Positions 21,546 to 34,292 of a stretch of 60,399 nucleotides of DNA are shown here, in pieces. The translations under genes and the position numbers were made by a program. The stretch is from Gnetum montanum (lineage: Eukaryota; Streptophyta; Gnetopsida; Gnetales; Gnetaceae): the NCBI GenBank assembly GCA_015680685.1, contig MNCI01015933.1, positions 223,285 through 283,683 on the forward strand, read 5' to 3'. Position 1 is the stretch's first letter, and each line of letters starts with the position of its first letter. Below the pieces are notes generated by a model, which saw only the letters and a list, made by a program, of their open reading frames with translations, did not search any database and was not told where the DNA came from.

Positions 21546-22430
21546 TGCCACCACATAGGCAGTAGTACACCTAAAAGCAAAGTGATCATTATATATACTA
21601 TGTTCAACAGCTTATGTCTCTTGGTGGTTTCACCACTCATGCTCATACTCATCATTATTTTCCTCTTAAGTACCACTAACTAGTACCTTTGTAGATTGAA
21701 TTATCATCTTATGATTACTATCCTTACCAACCCTCTAAACAACATGCTCTAACTTCCTTGCCATGTGTTCCACAACCTATGCAAGGTGAATTGCCATCAT
21801 AGCTAGAACAAAAACATGCAACAAGAGTTGTTAACAAGAAATTTGGTGATAGTGCCAATAGCTCTAAGTGCAAGCCTTGAAAGAATCCTTTCTTGAGGGT
21901 AGTTCCCATGCTTGCAAAGGGGGATGATGGACCTATCAATCCACTTGATCAAGCAACTAAATCGAGCCATGGATCTAGCTCAAGTGGCAACACCTCTCAT
22001 GTTGCGAAAGAACCTATTCTACCTTTAAATCAAAACTTCGTTATTAAAATTATTATTCTTACTCATGTGTTACATGATTAGATAAAAGTAGGTACTCTTT
22101 CCAAGAAGAGAATAAATCTAAAAAGCTCTCTTATTTACTTTAAGATTGTTGGAAATTCATCATGTAAGGCTCTAGTAGACTTATGTTCCAAAGTTAATTT
22201 AATCTCCTAAGAGATGTACAAGGTATGAAATATGCCTCCACCAAAGAAGTGCAACATAAGGTTATAGCTTGCTAATTAGTCCATCATTGATGGTTATACC
22301 CAAATTTTTTTTTTGTTGATCCATGTGGTGAACAACAAGGAGAAGTTTTCCATTATTGTGGGAAGAGCTTGTCTTAGCATAATTGATTCCAAATTCGAAG
22401 ATTAAAGACATTTTCTTAAAATTTTTTAAG
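21545..22430 (+). pseudogene. gag tail and aspartic protease, E6 copy
   Basis: The gag tail ends PQPMQGELPS near 21800, as in E5. Then follow a Ser/Gly-rich linker (about 21900-22030), THVLHD and the protease. Its active-site loop reads ALVDLCSKVNLIS, so the D-S-G triad has become D-L-C. The second block is EKFSIIVGRACLSIIDSKF. It is inactive as it stands. Confidence 0.65.
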
Positions 22431-22879
22431 AAAGATGAGCATGAAATAGTAGAGAAGAAAGGAATTCAATGCATTGTGTATAGTGATACAAGGTACAATG
22501 ACATGAAAAACATGGATAGTTAAATAGAGAGAAATCACTTCAAGTGCTTAGTAGCTAATAATAGATGAAAGTTGTGAGTCCTCAATTTGAATGAAATCGA
22601 AAGAAGAACTCCCAAATTCCTACATAAAAAATGCATGAAATGAAGTCAATCAAGCAATAACTTTCCCAAGTAGAATTTACTAAAGATGGTCAAAGGGTAT
22701 GGTAAACTAGTAATCATTAGTGCCTAGCTCATAGAATAACATAAGAAGAAGTTACTAGAAGTGATTAATGCTAATAGCTTTTACTTGATCATATGATGAA
22801 ATAATAGGTATTAATCAACAAATATGCTAGTATAGAACTTGGACAAATCCTACTATCAAGACAAAACATTAATAACAAC

Positions 22880-23225
22880 ATAGGTTGAATTCTAAGTTAA
22901 AGTAGGTAGTAAAACGAGAGATTGAAAAACTTCTTAAGATGGAATTCATCTACCCTTTTGCAAATTGTGAATGGGTAAGCCCACTTATTATTGTGCATAT
23001 GAGGGAAGGTCAATGAAGGATTTGTATTGATTTCAAGCTATTAAACATGGCAACATTCAAGGATTATTTTTTATTATCATTTGTTGACCAAGTGTTGGAT
23101 ACATTTGTAGAGCATAGATACTATAGTTTTTTGGATGACTATAGTGGCTACAATCATATTCAAATAGTTCTAGAAAATCAGGCTAAAACAACATTCATAA
23201 GTCATTCAGGGACTTTCATTTAAGA
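22880..23225 (+). pseudogene. Reverse transcriptase N-terminal half, E6 copy
   Basis: The frame shows VKREIEKLLKMEFIYPF, SPLIIVHMREGQ, RICIDFKLLN and YYSFLDDYSGYNHIQI, which covers the first catalytic-Asp block of Ty3/gypsy RT. The match ends at about 23225 before the second Asp-Asp block, so the palm is incomplete. No RNase H or integrase follows. Confidence 0.75.
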
Positions 23226-25205
23226 AACAATGCCTTGTATCATTCACTTCACATTCAAATCTAGCATCTTACAGATATAACACCTTGATTGTCCATAGAA
23301 GCTTATTTGAGTTAACTTCTAATAATTCAAACCATTTAGGGACACTTGAATAGACTTGAAATCATCCTCAACCTTCACAACCATTATAGCCTAATCTATT
23401 TTTCATATCTCCACCATTAATCTTAGTCATGGAGCTTATGAGAGTGATGTTACGCTTTTTTCTAGTTTTCCAATTTCTTTATAGTTTCTAGTTTTTTTAG
23501 TTATCTATTTCTTAACACATTTTTCATTTTTTAATATTTAAAAATTTCTTATATTATCTTATATTTTCTTTGGGTCAATTTCCTTGTGTCATGAGTGTTT
23601 TATTAATTTTTGTTAATAAAGTTGCTAAGTATGTGTAAGAAACAACTTTGTTTGTAGAAATTTTATTTTATACTATCAAATTATTGAAGAAGTAATTTTA
23701 CATAATAGTGAGTTCATAACATCCATTTCTCCATTTTCATTAATAAGAGGTTTTCACCATGGGAATAATATGGTTCTTATTACATTAACAACTAAAATTA
23801 ACCCATGGAGGTTGGATAAGGGTGTGACATCAAAAGGATTTGTTGTTTCATTGGACTTTTATCCTGAGTTCCATTGGATCCATGTTGGTACACTACCACT
23901 CATGTTCTTGTTATCTTTGAAATATAATATTTAAAAATAATTATTTCCTTGTTATGTTACTTGAAAAACATGTGATTCATACCTAAATGTAGTTTTATGG
24001 CAAGGGTAATAAAATAAATAAATAAATAATTTTTAATAAAATATTCTTAGAATAACATTGGAAGACTTGTTACCCATGTCTGAAGATGGTCCTCTAACAA
24101 ATTGACAAGGTACACAACTTGAGCATCAATGATTAATTAATGATTCTCAATAACTCTAATATATGTTTACTAATTTTTTCTTTGTTGGAGGGTGTTGTTT
24201 TCAATATGGTGACTAGTTGATCTACTTCTAGTGGTGGATCCTATATGATACAATACAATGTCATTGGTAAGTTGTTGAACTTGGTTTAGAATCCTGACGA
24301 ATAGTTATATTGATCATAATCATGATCTACATGCAAGACCCACTATGGCCATGGTAAGATACCTCATGACCCACTTTTTTGATCCTTTCTAACTCCATTC
24401 CATTTCACTCGAATGTTATGATTATAAATTTGATGGTTTTATTTAGCATACTGTAGGATTCCAACTACGGTAGTTTCATGTGTGTTGGAACATAGATGTG
24501 ATCCACATTCAATTTCTTATGTGTCCATGGATACCTATAAAGATGGTTATACAAGGGCATTAAAGGATAAGAGCTTGCTTTAGGGAGGACCCACTTGTAT
24601 AACTTTTGGGAATCTTACCTACAAATCAATTTCACACTCTCCAAACCATCATGCAGAACTCCTCTATCTTTCTGCATCCATTCAAGAGTCATTCATGATA
24701 ATTTTCATTAATTTTTGTATTCATTTCCTCCAAGCACTTTAATTTTTGAGCTTAAAATGCATCAGATTGATGATTTTAAATTACCTTAAAGAATTATTGA
24801 ACCCCATGTCTGGCTTAGCAATCCTTATGAAGTTCAAAACCCTTCATTCAATTCAATTCAAAATTTAAGCATCCCAAAAAATCATGAGAAATCAAAATGA
24901 AAAAGGGGTTCAACAAGCTTGAAAATTAACTTAGAAAATGAAGCTTTGTTGACGTAGTGGTAAAAACATATAAATGACAATATAAACCCCGTTTATATTT
25001 TCTTTTTTTTTTCTTCCAACATTTGGGAAGTTTCTATTATTTTGAAAACCTTGAGATTTCAAACTATGATATCTTATGATCCAAACCTCTAATTTCATCC
25101 GTTAAAGAATTAGTGAGCTCTCTAAGTTGACCTCTTCATTATAGGAGTAGCTAGGACATAATTTGAAAAATTTTCTAAAACTCCAATTTTTAAACATGAA
25201 AGGTA
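23226..25205 (+). other. pol/extra-ORF spacer (E6)
   Basis: Non-coding, AT-rich. It shares ordered blocks with the E5 and E7 spacers: AATAAGAGGTTTTCACCATGG (23747), TTGGAAGACTTGTTACCC (24057) and the hairpin (24546-24603). The match fades near 25200, where a Tat-type coding remnant starts. Confidence 0.6.
24546..24603 (+). other. Conserved spacer hairpin (E6 copy)
   Basis: Arms GTTATACAAG and CTTGTATAAC are identical to E5. The loop differs (GGCATTAAAGG..., 38 bases) but keeps GGACCCA before the second arm. Confidence 0.7.
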
Positions 25206-26850
25206 ACTAATGATAATAATGACCTTCAAAGGATGATTCATAAGGATGATTTCTGTCTCATACTTAAGGATGACCTTCAAAGGATGATTCATAAGAAAGA
25301 ATTGTTATTAGACACATACAACCCTGTTAGGCCTTAAAATTAGTCAATGCATCTATACAAGGACCCCCTAAATGCTAATAGTAGCTTGTAGACCATAGTA
25401 GTGTTTGACATCCACAATGATCAAAGGCCTGCAAGGGAACCATTTATGATCAAGATGCTTCCTCACAATGAAAGCGGCCCTTCAACCTTGGGTAGCTTAA
25501 GGTCCCCCTTTGTTGTAAGGGTACCATTACTAGCACCCCCAAAGAACCTTTTGTGATTAGGATGCCCCAACCCTATACAAAAAAACCTACCCTAACAATG
25601 AAACAACCCCCTATGGTGGCCCATGCAACATCTTCTTCCTCACAACCAACTAGGAATAACAAGAAATCCCCCTACACAAAAAGCCAAGAACAAGGGTAAT
25701 AAGTAGAATAATCTAGCAAAGGAAGTGGGGCCACTAAAGCTCCCTCTCATTTCATTTGTTTCCATGACACCCACAACCTAGGCTGCTTCAACTAGTAAAG
25801 CACAGGAAGAGACAAAACTTGAAGAGGAGAACCAATATTCTACATCACAACAACAACCTAAATATGAAGTTGACATTTTGGGACATATGGGGGAAGTTAG
25901 ACACAAAAAATCAATAATCAATAGCAAAGACTTTCTTAATGTGATGGAACAGGTTAAACAATTGCTCAAACAAAAGAACATAACTTTAAGCTTGTACAAC
26001 CTAGTCATGACTTCTATTGCCCATCATGAGGCACTGGTCAAGATGTTGACATTCATTCCTATTAGCAAGGATATCCTTGCTAATGAAAAGTTTATTCATG
26101 TAGTCATGGTACCCTCTTCACCCAAGGAATTGAAGTCAACATCGCTAGTATTTTGCAACAACAAAATCATGGTAAACCTCTAAAATGGTGATGTCAAGGT
26201 AATCCCCCAAAATGATGAAGTAACTAAGTTGCCTCTTTTCATAACCATACACATTGACCAATATAAAGTACATAGGGTACATGTAGATGACAAGGAAGTA
26301 ACTAATTTCATATCCTATACCATTGTTAAATGCCTGGGCCTAATTGAAAAAATGCAACGCACCTTTACTTCAATCCTTAAATTCTTTAATGGATCATGGG
26401 TTATGGTCAACGGTTCCATTTCTTTAGATTTTGTGGCAGGGGAGAAATTCCCCATGATGTTGGATTTCTTGGTGGTAGAAGAGACACTAGGATTCAACCT
26501 CATCCTGGGGAGATCTTGGTTGAACTAATTGTGGGTTGTGTCTTCACCTATTCACCAAGAAATCTGCTTGCCTTATGGGGGAGGTGAAATTGTTATCCAT
26601 GGCAAAAGCACGGTCCCCTTAGCTGTTAACAACATTGATGTAGCACAAGGGTCAGAAGTGGAGTTTTAAGAAGAAACTCTTACTTTCATCCATGAAATTG
26701 AAAAGAACATCATGACCAAAGAAACAAAAACAAACAATGATGAGCCCATTGATGTGCCATGGGGAGAACTACCCTTCAACATCATTAGTGAAGATGATGG
26801 AGAGTATAAGCTTGGCAAAATAGGCCATACATGTTTTCTAATCTCTCAAT
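25205..26850 (+). pseudogene. Tat/Ogre-like gag tail, linker and protease remnant
   Basis: Begins in the sequence that follows the gag zinc finger in the copy at 58300 (DLQRMI, LLLDT, NPLNANSS) and runs through a Pro/Ser/Thr-rich linker to a better-kept block at 25878-26528: VKQLLKQKNITLSLYNLVM, HHEALVKMLTFIP, FITIHIDQYKVHRVHVDD, ISYTIVKCLGLI, FPMMLDFLVVEE and FNLILGRSWLN. The last two fit the second half of a retropepsin. At the place of the usual catalytic D-S/T-G the sequence reads VDDKEV, so the site is lost or strongly altered. It ends near 26850. The 59056-59288 copy matches the HREAIVKMLTFI block. Confidence 0.65.
25220..25295 (+). repeat. 25-bp direct repeat at the E6/Tat border
   Basis: TGACCTTCAAAGGATGATTC (the first 20 of 25 bases) occurs at 25220 and again at 25271. 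The second copy is in the Tat gag context, and the first lies right at the edge of the fragment, suggesting a small duplication at the junction. Confidence 0.55.
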
Positions 26851-27649
26851 GATTAGGAAACACTTACATAAGTAATACATGTTCCTAACTCTTGGCATAC
26901 CCTATGTGTTTGTAGCCATGTGACTTCATGATAGTCATAGCCTAATAGCTTGATTTACACTTTACTTGTTGGTACAATTTCATTTCTCTTAGGTTTAAAT
27001 TTAAGTTTGCTGGTGGCCTAGAATTTACTTTGTATAATATCCTTTTACTTTTTAAAGCCTTTTTACTTTTTCTTAAAGAGAAAATGTCATAAAAATATTT
27101 TACTTTTACTTTATCTATGGTCCTTTGAGACCTTAAACTAGCATCACGGTTCACTAAGTCCTTAAATTGGCATCATGGTTAGTGAAGATCTTAAACTAAC
27201 ATCGTGACCTACCATGGCCTTAAACTGGCAAATGTTGTATAGCTTGCCATGGCCTAAAATTGGCAAACAACCATTATAATCATTTCCTTTTATGTGTACA
27301 AATTTATTTCTTAGCTATTTCAACCATTTATCACATGTAGCAAATTTAGCTTTAGAATGTAGATCATGAAGTAGCATCACAACATAAAGAAAATTGTAAC
27401 TCTAGAATGTTATAACCAAAATTCAAAATAAAAAATGAAAATATTCATAACAACATAGTGATAGCCACATAATGTGGTAAAGATGTCCAATTAATAAAAT
27501 GCTAAATAATATTTTTTTTGGATAACATTAGCCATACATCATCAACATTAAAAATCACATCAGCTAAAACTGAAATGGGCATAAAAGAAGGAACTGATGG
27601 AACTATGGAGCATCTGGTGAACAAGGTGGATCATCATCTCTATCCTCAC
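26851..27649. other. Post-protease Tat spacer
   Basis: No coding match. It holds a minisatellite at 27115-27265. The phrase GGCCTAAAATTGGCAA at its end resembles GGCCTAAAACTGGCAA near 51090, just before the Tat pol remnant, so this is probably the protease-to-RT interval of that lineage. It is cut at 27650 by the E7 LTR. Confidence 0.5.
27115..27265 (+). repeat. ~28-30-bp minisatellite (TTAAACTGGCATCATGG-type)
   Basis: About five imperfect units, each with (C/T)CTTAAA(C/T)T(A/G)GCA followed by TC(A/G)(C/T)GG or similar. Spacing drifts from 28 to 36 bases. Confidence 0.6.
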
Positions 27650-28534
27650 TGATGAGCTATGAAGTAATCCAACACCGAACCATACAAGATATGAGTGTTC
27701 ACACGTAGCCCGATCATAATATGTGAACAAGGCAATTGTGATTATGCTAATAATTGGTTAAAGTTTGGGATCATTGTCTTCCCATGTGGAGCTAGTATAA
27801 TTGATGTATATGGTTTGGCTCTCAATGAGGTATATGATAGGTTGATGTTGGTGGGCCATAACTCCTAGCTATGATAGTAAAGTGTGAGAATTATTCTAAG
27901 TCTAAGGAAAATGGTAAGTGAATATAGTCTACTCTAGAGTAATGAGTATTTGTTCCTAGCTTGTTGTACACACCTTGGGCTCATATAACCATTATTGGGA
28001 TTACCAAGTCAGTTTAGTACTAAGTGAATCAAGTAAAACCACTACTAGCTTACCAAACAATCACACTTAAGTACTCGAAACTAGTCATACTCATTCTATT
28101 TTACTAATAAAGAAGGAAAGTAAATTACTTAGAAATGTAACTAATTAAACTAAGAAAATAGTAAGATTTATGCTAAGTAAAATAGTAAAGCTAAGTGGAT
28201 GCTATAATGATTGAAAGAAATCTCAATCTTTACTTCCATCATGAACTGTTCCCAAGTACACTTCACTTCAATAAAGATTCTAGACAATTACTCAACACCA
28301 TAATATGGACATTCACTTTGTCACTAAGCTATGAAAATAAACTACAAGAGTTTTAGTAAGGGTGGAATGAATTTTTGTTTGAACCATGTGCCTAAGTGTC
28401 ATATTTATAGGCAGGCATGTGTTTATGATATTATATATTTGACATTGTAGCTTGTGCCCCAATATTGGGTATGCGATATTATGACTTTGATATCAAATGT
28501 CCAATATTGTAGCTAGTAAAAATTCACTTTATCA
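27650..28534 (-). repeat. 3' LTR of E7
   Basis: 885 bp; on the minus strand it starts TGATAAAGTG at 28534 after the polypurine tract and ends CTCATCA at 27650. U3 (about 28415-28515) carries several GATATT/AATATC/ATATCAAA motifs. A TATA box lies at 28410-28402. The five bases left of it are CTCAC; the partner flank is lost. Confidence 0.8.
28402..28410 (-). promoter_or_regulatory. LTR TATA box (E7)
   Basis: The minus strand reads CTATAAATA, followed by TGACACTTAGGCAC, as in the plus-strand LTR of E5. Confidence 0.6.
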
Positions 28535-28565
28535 TACCCTCACGACTAACTGAAAACTCATCCTC
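28535..28565 (-). other. Polypurine tract region (E7)
   Basis: The minus strand reads GAGGATGAGTTTTCAGTTAG then TCGTGAGGGTA, directly before the LTR. Confidence 0.7.
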
Positions 28566-28734
28566 AAGTTAAAGAAAAATGAGGATAGAGTTCCTTACAA
28601 AATTGGGAGGTATATTTTCATGACACTAACTAACTATATACATGACATTAACTAACTATATACATGACTCTTGAATTTTGTAGTGGTGTTTTACAAAAAA
28701 TTACATAGGACATGACATGAAAATTTTGAAAAAA

Positions 28735-31472
28735 AATTTAGTGAAGCTTGATGTAGCCTAGGTAGTTCCTTGTGGTGGCGAATCCTCCATTGGTTGCTTC
28801 CCCTTATTATTAGGCTTCTAGAATATGTATTGGTTTAGAAGTCCTTAAATTATTTCCTCCATTTTTGGATCATGTACTATCCATGCTTGTTATATAATGT
28901 GTGATGGAATGGGTACATCCCATGGACATGACAGTTATGGAAACATTTGATTGGCCTTGACATACTAGGCTACAAATTGCCTCCTCTCATCTTCAAATGT
29001 TTTGTCTTTTTCATGTAATTCATGGTAGTTAGATAATATTTTGGCCAAGTTTGCTACTACATCTTTCTGCCCTTGGTAGTTAGCCTTCACTACTTCTAAT
29101 TTAGAGTTTTCCACCTGAGGTTTTTGTAAAGAATCTTTACAATTCGCAAAATATTTCTTGTACAATATGTAAGTGGCTGCTACTTGCTATGTGAGTTCAA
29201 TTCTAGGCCTACCTGCTATCAACATGGTCAAGTTAGCATAACGAAGGTTAGCTAACCTAATGTATTCTTTCAGGTCCTCGATCTACAGGTCTTTATTCTT
29301 TACTTCCTCTTGGTGGACATGGGCATAACTATCCAATATGGGTTGCCAATCAGGATTTTGTGTTGAAATGAAACTAATTTTTACCTTCACCATCTAGATC
29401 TTCTTTTCATTGATCTATTTGTACATGCCCACCTGATCATGGAAGTGTTCTTTAAGCCTTTCATGTTTCTTTACCTCATTCTACCACACAGTAATTTTTG
29501 GTAGATGGCACATACCTCCTCCATTGAGAGGATTCTATTTTCTTGTGTGAGGTGGCTCATGTCTTGGTTGAACCTAACTAGTTGTTCTCTTAATTGGTAG
29601 ATGCTTTCCTCTGCGATGTTCTTCTATTTCTCTATAGTGGTTAGCTGACTATTTTCAATAGTAAGATGTTTGTTCTCTTCTTGTATAGCAGTGAGTGCCT
29701 TAGCATGTGTGTATGTTTGGACTTTAGCTATTGAGGCATTCCACACTGCTTTCTTCTTCTCAATGGGCACATGTTTATTTTTCTCTATCAAGAAATCATT
29801 TGCTCTGTCCTAAATTGTTCCATTTGATCAGGTGCAATGAATTGAGTGGGGTCTCTACATTTAGCTCTTAGGGCTGCAAGCTCTTTTTATAATCTTAGTA
29901 TTTCATTCTCTGCAGACTCTGCCCTTGTCTTTGCCATGACTAGTTTACCTTTGGTAGAAATGAGTTTAGATTGTACTACAATGACATTACTTGGGATGTC
30001 AAAAAATGTTGTCATCACTTGTCTAGTCTGTAGTAGTCAATTGAGCACATCTTCATGGTTAGCAAGAGTCATTGAGGTTTTAGCTAGCATTTGAACATCT
30101 TTGGCTCTAGTTAGATTTTCCAGTGACACAATAGGTACATTGGAGAACTCTTTGATGTGATTAGTGATCACCTTAACTACTCTACTACATTTTGATGCTA
30201 CATTACCATAACTGTTTCCTTCTTTAGTTTCTAGCACCACTTGGAATAATGAAGCATTCCCAAAGATTTTTTGTGACCATTAGGCCTCTCCTCTTGACTG
30301 TAGTGAGATCTATCCACTTCTAGGATTTGTTGAAATGGTAGGCTAGATGGCACTACTAATAACTCTATAGAGGCTGGCCTCATCTCTTGTTCTCCAACTA
30401 ATGGTTTCTACAATTTGTTGCAAATGACTCATTGACAACTTGTAATCCTATAGCGGCGGTAGTGAAACTTGCTAATGCTAGCCACTAGGTCTTGCTTGCT
30501 GTTGTTATTTAGTCTATGTGGTTTTCCTAGTGTTGGTCTATTCTTCACCCTGATCTTTCCTAGGTGGTGTTGGTTTGAGTAGTTCAACATACAAAGCATT
30601 CTAGGCTCTCATGGAAATGTCATTGGTGTAACCCAGGATTCCAACATGTTTAAATAGCTTCCTAATAAGGAAAGGGAATGGAAATGTTGGCTTTTCAACC
30701 ATCTTTTCTTCAAACTGCATCTAGATCTCCATAAACTAGAGTTGTGCGAGATTGAAATTGTATTTCCCCATCAAGATCACACTTCCTCTAGTCACATAAG
30801 TAGATGATCTATTTAATCCCATTTTTAGGAATAAGTGATAGATGCCAATTTTGAAGTAAATTATTTTATCTAGAGTTAGTTCATTGTACCCCTTATCTTC
30901 TTTGCCATATGTCTGTTTAGCCATAGTTTCCTGGTTTTAGCATCCAATCTGGTGGATAGATGTGCTACCCTTGCCCCTTCATTGGATATATTAAGAGCTT
31001 TAGATGTTGCCTTGATTGAGTATGAGATAAAGATTCCTTCAATTTTAACTATAGTACCTTCTTCCTTGTTGTGCTAGAATTGATAAGTTTCCCCAAGGTA
31101 CCGTTCACTATTGTGTGAAAGTGTAGGGCATAGCGGTAACCCTTGGAGTTGCATCCTTATTACTTCTGGAATGAATTATATTAATGGGCCAAATTTCATC
31201 TCCATAATTACTATGGTTAAGATCAATTTCTCTTGAATAGCGTGGAGGCAATCTTGCGACAATGTGAGGTGTTGTCCTTAGACTTGTGATTCCTCTACCT
31301 CTCATTGGATAGACTATCCTATAGTAGAAGTTTCTTGATGGATATTGAATGATTGGGCTTCTTGTTCTACATGTTCCAATTCTTATTCTCCCATTCGACC
31401 TCTACCTTGGCCTCTTAGTCTCTTACTTGTAGCCTGTGAGGGTCCATGTTGTGCTCCTCTCTTCGAGGCCAT
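28735..31472 (-). pseudogene. Extra ORF downstream of integrase, full-length decayed copy (E7)
   Basis: Starts MASKRGAQHGPSQATSKR. The blocks match E5 in order: IRMQLQGLPLCP and SERYLGETYQF (about 31130-31080); SIKATSKALNISNEGARVAH (about 31010); YGKEDKGYNEL and YFKIGIYHLF (30924-30830); NHIKEFSNVPIVSLENL and ANHEDVLN (30160-30037); a long coiled-coil-like region with VVQSKLISTKGKLVMAKTRA; LYKKYFANCKDSLQK to DERRQFVA (29165-28965); and the tail SCPWDVP, AWIVHDP. About 910 codons, comparable to E5. It lies between the spacer and the polypurine tract, the place of 'env-like' ORFs in Athila elements, but no signal peptide or membrane span is evident. Function unknown. Confidence 0.65.
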
Positions 31473-33160
31473 CTATAATCATTAAGAAATTAGAAATCAT
31501 TAGAATGTTTACTTTGATTTAAATAACCTCTTTCCTTTCTCATGTCCTTTATTAGATCAATTCTTAGCTCATTACAATTACAGAATTAGAAAAATTTCAA
31601 AAAGTAACTTCGTAGGTGTTAATTTCTTTATAATTCTTCACAATTGTCCATTTTGTTCTTATTCATGGCTTGTAATGATGGTTATGGTTCCTTTAGTCTT
31701 CTAGCATTAATATGATTAATTTTGATTAAAAATTTTAGTTTTTCCTTTAGTCTTACCCTTAAAATGCCTTTTAAGTGTTAGTAAATTTTGAAAAATTGGT
31801 GTAGATTTTCCTCACTAGCATCTACCCCATGATTAAGATGAGCACTCTAGGATCAAATAGATTTGAAAATCACACAAATTAGAGTGCTAACATGTAAGAT
31901 ATGGCTCGGGAAAGCTAGGAGGTTAGAGCTCAAATCAGAGAAGAAAATTGGAAAAATCTCCCTTGGCTCAAATGAAGAATGATGAAAAATTCACTAAGTG
32001 TCCACCTATATAGAGTTTTTGTGCGATTCGATATTGAGGTGGACCTAATATTGGAGGCCAAAAGTTTTCATTTTTCATGAGATTCTAGGGATAAAAAATG
32101 ATTATTTTGAATTTCTGGAAGGTTTAAAGGTTATTTAGAGGGTCTAGATGATGGATAGATGCATATTTTTTTAAAACTTTGTCATTGGGAGTTCATAAGG
32201 AAGGAATCTCAGGCTAGGAAAGTTCATAAGATGGATAAGAAGGGTAATGAATCCATGTTGTTAGAATAGATAGTTTAAATGATATGGGAAGTATTTATTG
32301 ACATTTGTTGATGTGGGAAGGTTCAAGATGATGTGGAATCTCTTGGTAGGTATAAGATACAACAATTATACAAGTGGGTCCTCCCCAAAGAAGCCTCCAA
32401 CCTTTACTGTCCTTGTATAACCATGCCTAAAAGTGTCCTTAGGAACTTCAAGAGTTGAATGTAATGCATATGTATTTAGCAAAAGACACATGTTAGTACC
32501 AAAAAATTGGAAAAATAACACTATGTTACACAAAATCACAAGTTATGACTATTCTTACAATAAAATGAGATGGACTTAGAAGGGATTGCAGAAACCAGGA
32601 CATGAGGTATTTTACCATAGGCATAATGAATTCTTATGTTTTATTAGTGGTTAAAGTAATCACTAGCCTTTCTATCTAAGATTCAAACCAAGTCTAGACC
32701 ACATTCCAATGACATTACATCATTTCATTTCTTGGAATTACAATTGTAAGACTAGCAATGTTGCAAGGAGTATCATCACTTAGCATATTGTCCAAGGAAT
32801 GAGTTTATTCATGGCATTTTTTTTTGGTTTCTTAGAAGTTTTCTACCTTTAGGCATGTGTAACATGTCTTTCCAATGGAACCCCCCAGAAATTTAGTCTA
32901 TGCTATTTTATTTTATTTTTAGTTGTGTCAACCTTATTTGTCTTTCATCCTCATAGGCATGGGTAATATGTCTTTCTAGTGACATGGTAAGGAAACACTT
33001 ATTTACTCTTACTTCCATTTTTCATTATATCTACAAGGATATAAGACAACCTTATTAACATGATAGAACTCACAACAGTAATCCAAGAGAATTCACAAAT
33101 CCCCTTGTTGTCACACCCTTTGAATATTTGTAATATGGTTTAACTTGGTGGGTTATTAAC
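31473..33160 (-). other. pol/extra-ORF spacer (E7)
   Basis: About 1.7 kb non-coding, homologous in blocks to the E5 and E6 spacers. GGAAAGACATGTTACACATG and AGAAAGACATATTACCCATG occur about 110 bases apart, apparently a local duplication of a block present once in E5 and E6. The hairpin lies at 32365-32421. Confidence 0.6.
32365..32421 (-). other. Conserved spacer hairpin (E7 copy)
   Basis: The minus strand reads GTTATACAAG, a 37-base loop with GGACCCA at its end, then CTTGTATAAT. Nine Watson-Crick pairs plus a closing G-T (G-U in RNA). It is followed by TGTTGTATCTTATACC, as in E5. Confidence 0.7.
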
Positions 33161-34290
33161 AAGGATAAGATTATGGGGATAGGGTGGGTGGTGGATATTT
33201 AAGGCATTAGATAGATAAGTGGCTTGCACAATGTATGGTCCCTTCCAAAGTGTATGAAATTTAGCTTTTTGGTATAAATGACTATGATTATAAAAAAGGA
33301 CCTTGTCACCCTATTGTATGGTTACATTTCTTATCTATGTATCATGCCTAAGTTTGGAGTAATGGTTATGGAATTCACTACTCATTAGTGTTACTAGTCG
33401 ATTATCATCTAGAAGATTCAAGTTCATTAGACATTCCTTTTGGGCTAAGCTTATATTAAGGTTAAGTTCACTAGTAGTAGCTAAAGTGTGAAGATTTGCC
33501 TAGATTGGAAGCATTGGCAACTTGCCATAGACTAACTCGTATGGTGTGTACCTTATAGGTAGTCTCCAAGATGTCCTATAGGTCCATAGAACATCATTTA
33601 ATTTATCACTTCAATCCCTTATAAACCTATTAATCATCCTAGTGAGTATTTTAGTGATTTCATGGTTAGTGACTTCAGCTTGATTATTTGCTTAGGGGGT
33701 GATATGGTGTTAACTTATGGTTCACCCCACATTGTTGCATGAGCTTGTTAAATGCAGAATTGGTAAAGTGAGTCCCATTATTTGATATAAGCATTCTTGG
33801 TACTCCAAATCTATTCACCATGTGTTGTTGGAAAAATTTGGTAACTATCTTTGCTGTACAATCTTTTACTATTGTTGCCTCCGTCCACTTTCTATAGTAA
33901 TTCATAGTCACAATACTATATGCTTTTTTGTTTGACATCTATTGAATGGGCCTCATAAAATCAATTCCCTAGATATCAAAAGGTTTTGATGGATGTATCT
34001 AGTGTTGTGGCCCTTCATATCTAGCCATAATTCCTCCATCTCTTCGGCAGTGTTTGTAAGGTTGTGTGAAAATATGGGTGTCTTTGAATAAAATAGGCCA
34101 AAAGTAGCTTATCTTTAGTAATTTTAGTGTTTCTTTGTGCCTTGCATAGTGGAAACCACATGGTTCTTCATGGGCATCCTATAAAACTCTCTATTAGTCA
34201 CATTCTGGCACACAACATCTAACGAGTCCATCTACATAGATCTTGTACAGATTGCCATTGATTTCTATGTATCATTTTGCTTTGTGAAGG
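33160..34290 (-). pseudogene. Integrase, E7 copy
   Basis: The DDE-type core is visible at 33938-33684: VTMNYYRKWTEA in place of the first catalytic block (Asp now Asn), VPRMLISNNGTHF at the second (Asp now Asn), then, after a frameshift near 33690, NNQAEVTNHEIT with the catalytic Glu present. The C-terminal part continues to WTYRTSWRLPIRYTPYELVY and the tail KFHTLWKGPYIV, which ends near 33165. In an active element it would join the cDNA to host DNA; this copy lacks two of three catalytic acids. An N-terminal zinc-binding part before 33938 is only weakly seen. Confidence 0.75.
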
Positions 34291-34292
34291 AA

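Larger units (their letters stand above)
18667..25205 (+). mobile_element. Athila-like element E6 (gag, PR, partial RT; 3' part lost)
   Basis: Downstream of the shared LTR come gag (19710-20945, resuming about 21545-21820), protease (about 22000-22430), partial RT (22880-23225) and the pol/extra-ORF spacer with its hairpin (23226-25205). RNase H, integrase, the extra ORF and the 3' LTR are missing. The right edge runs into a Tat-type fragment. Confidence 0.65.
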
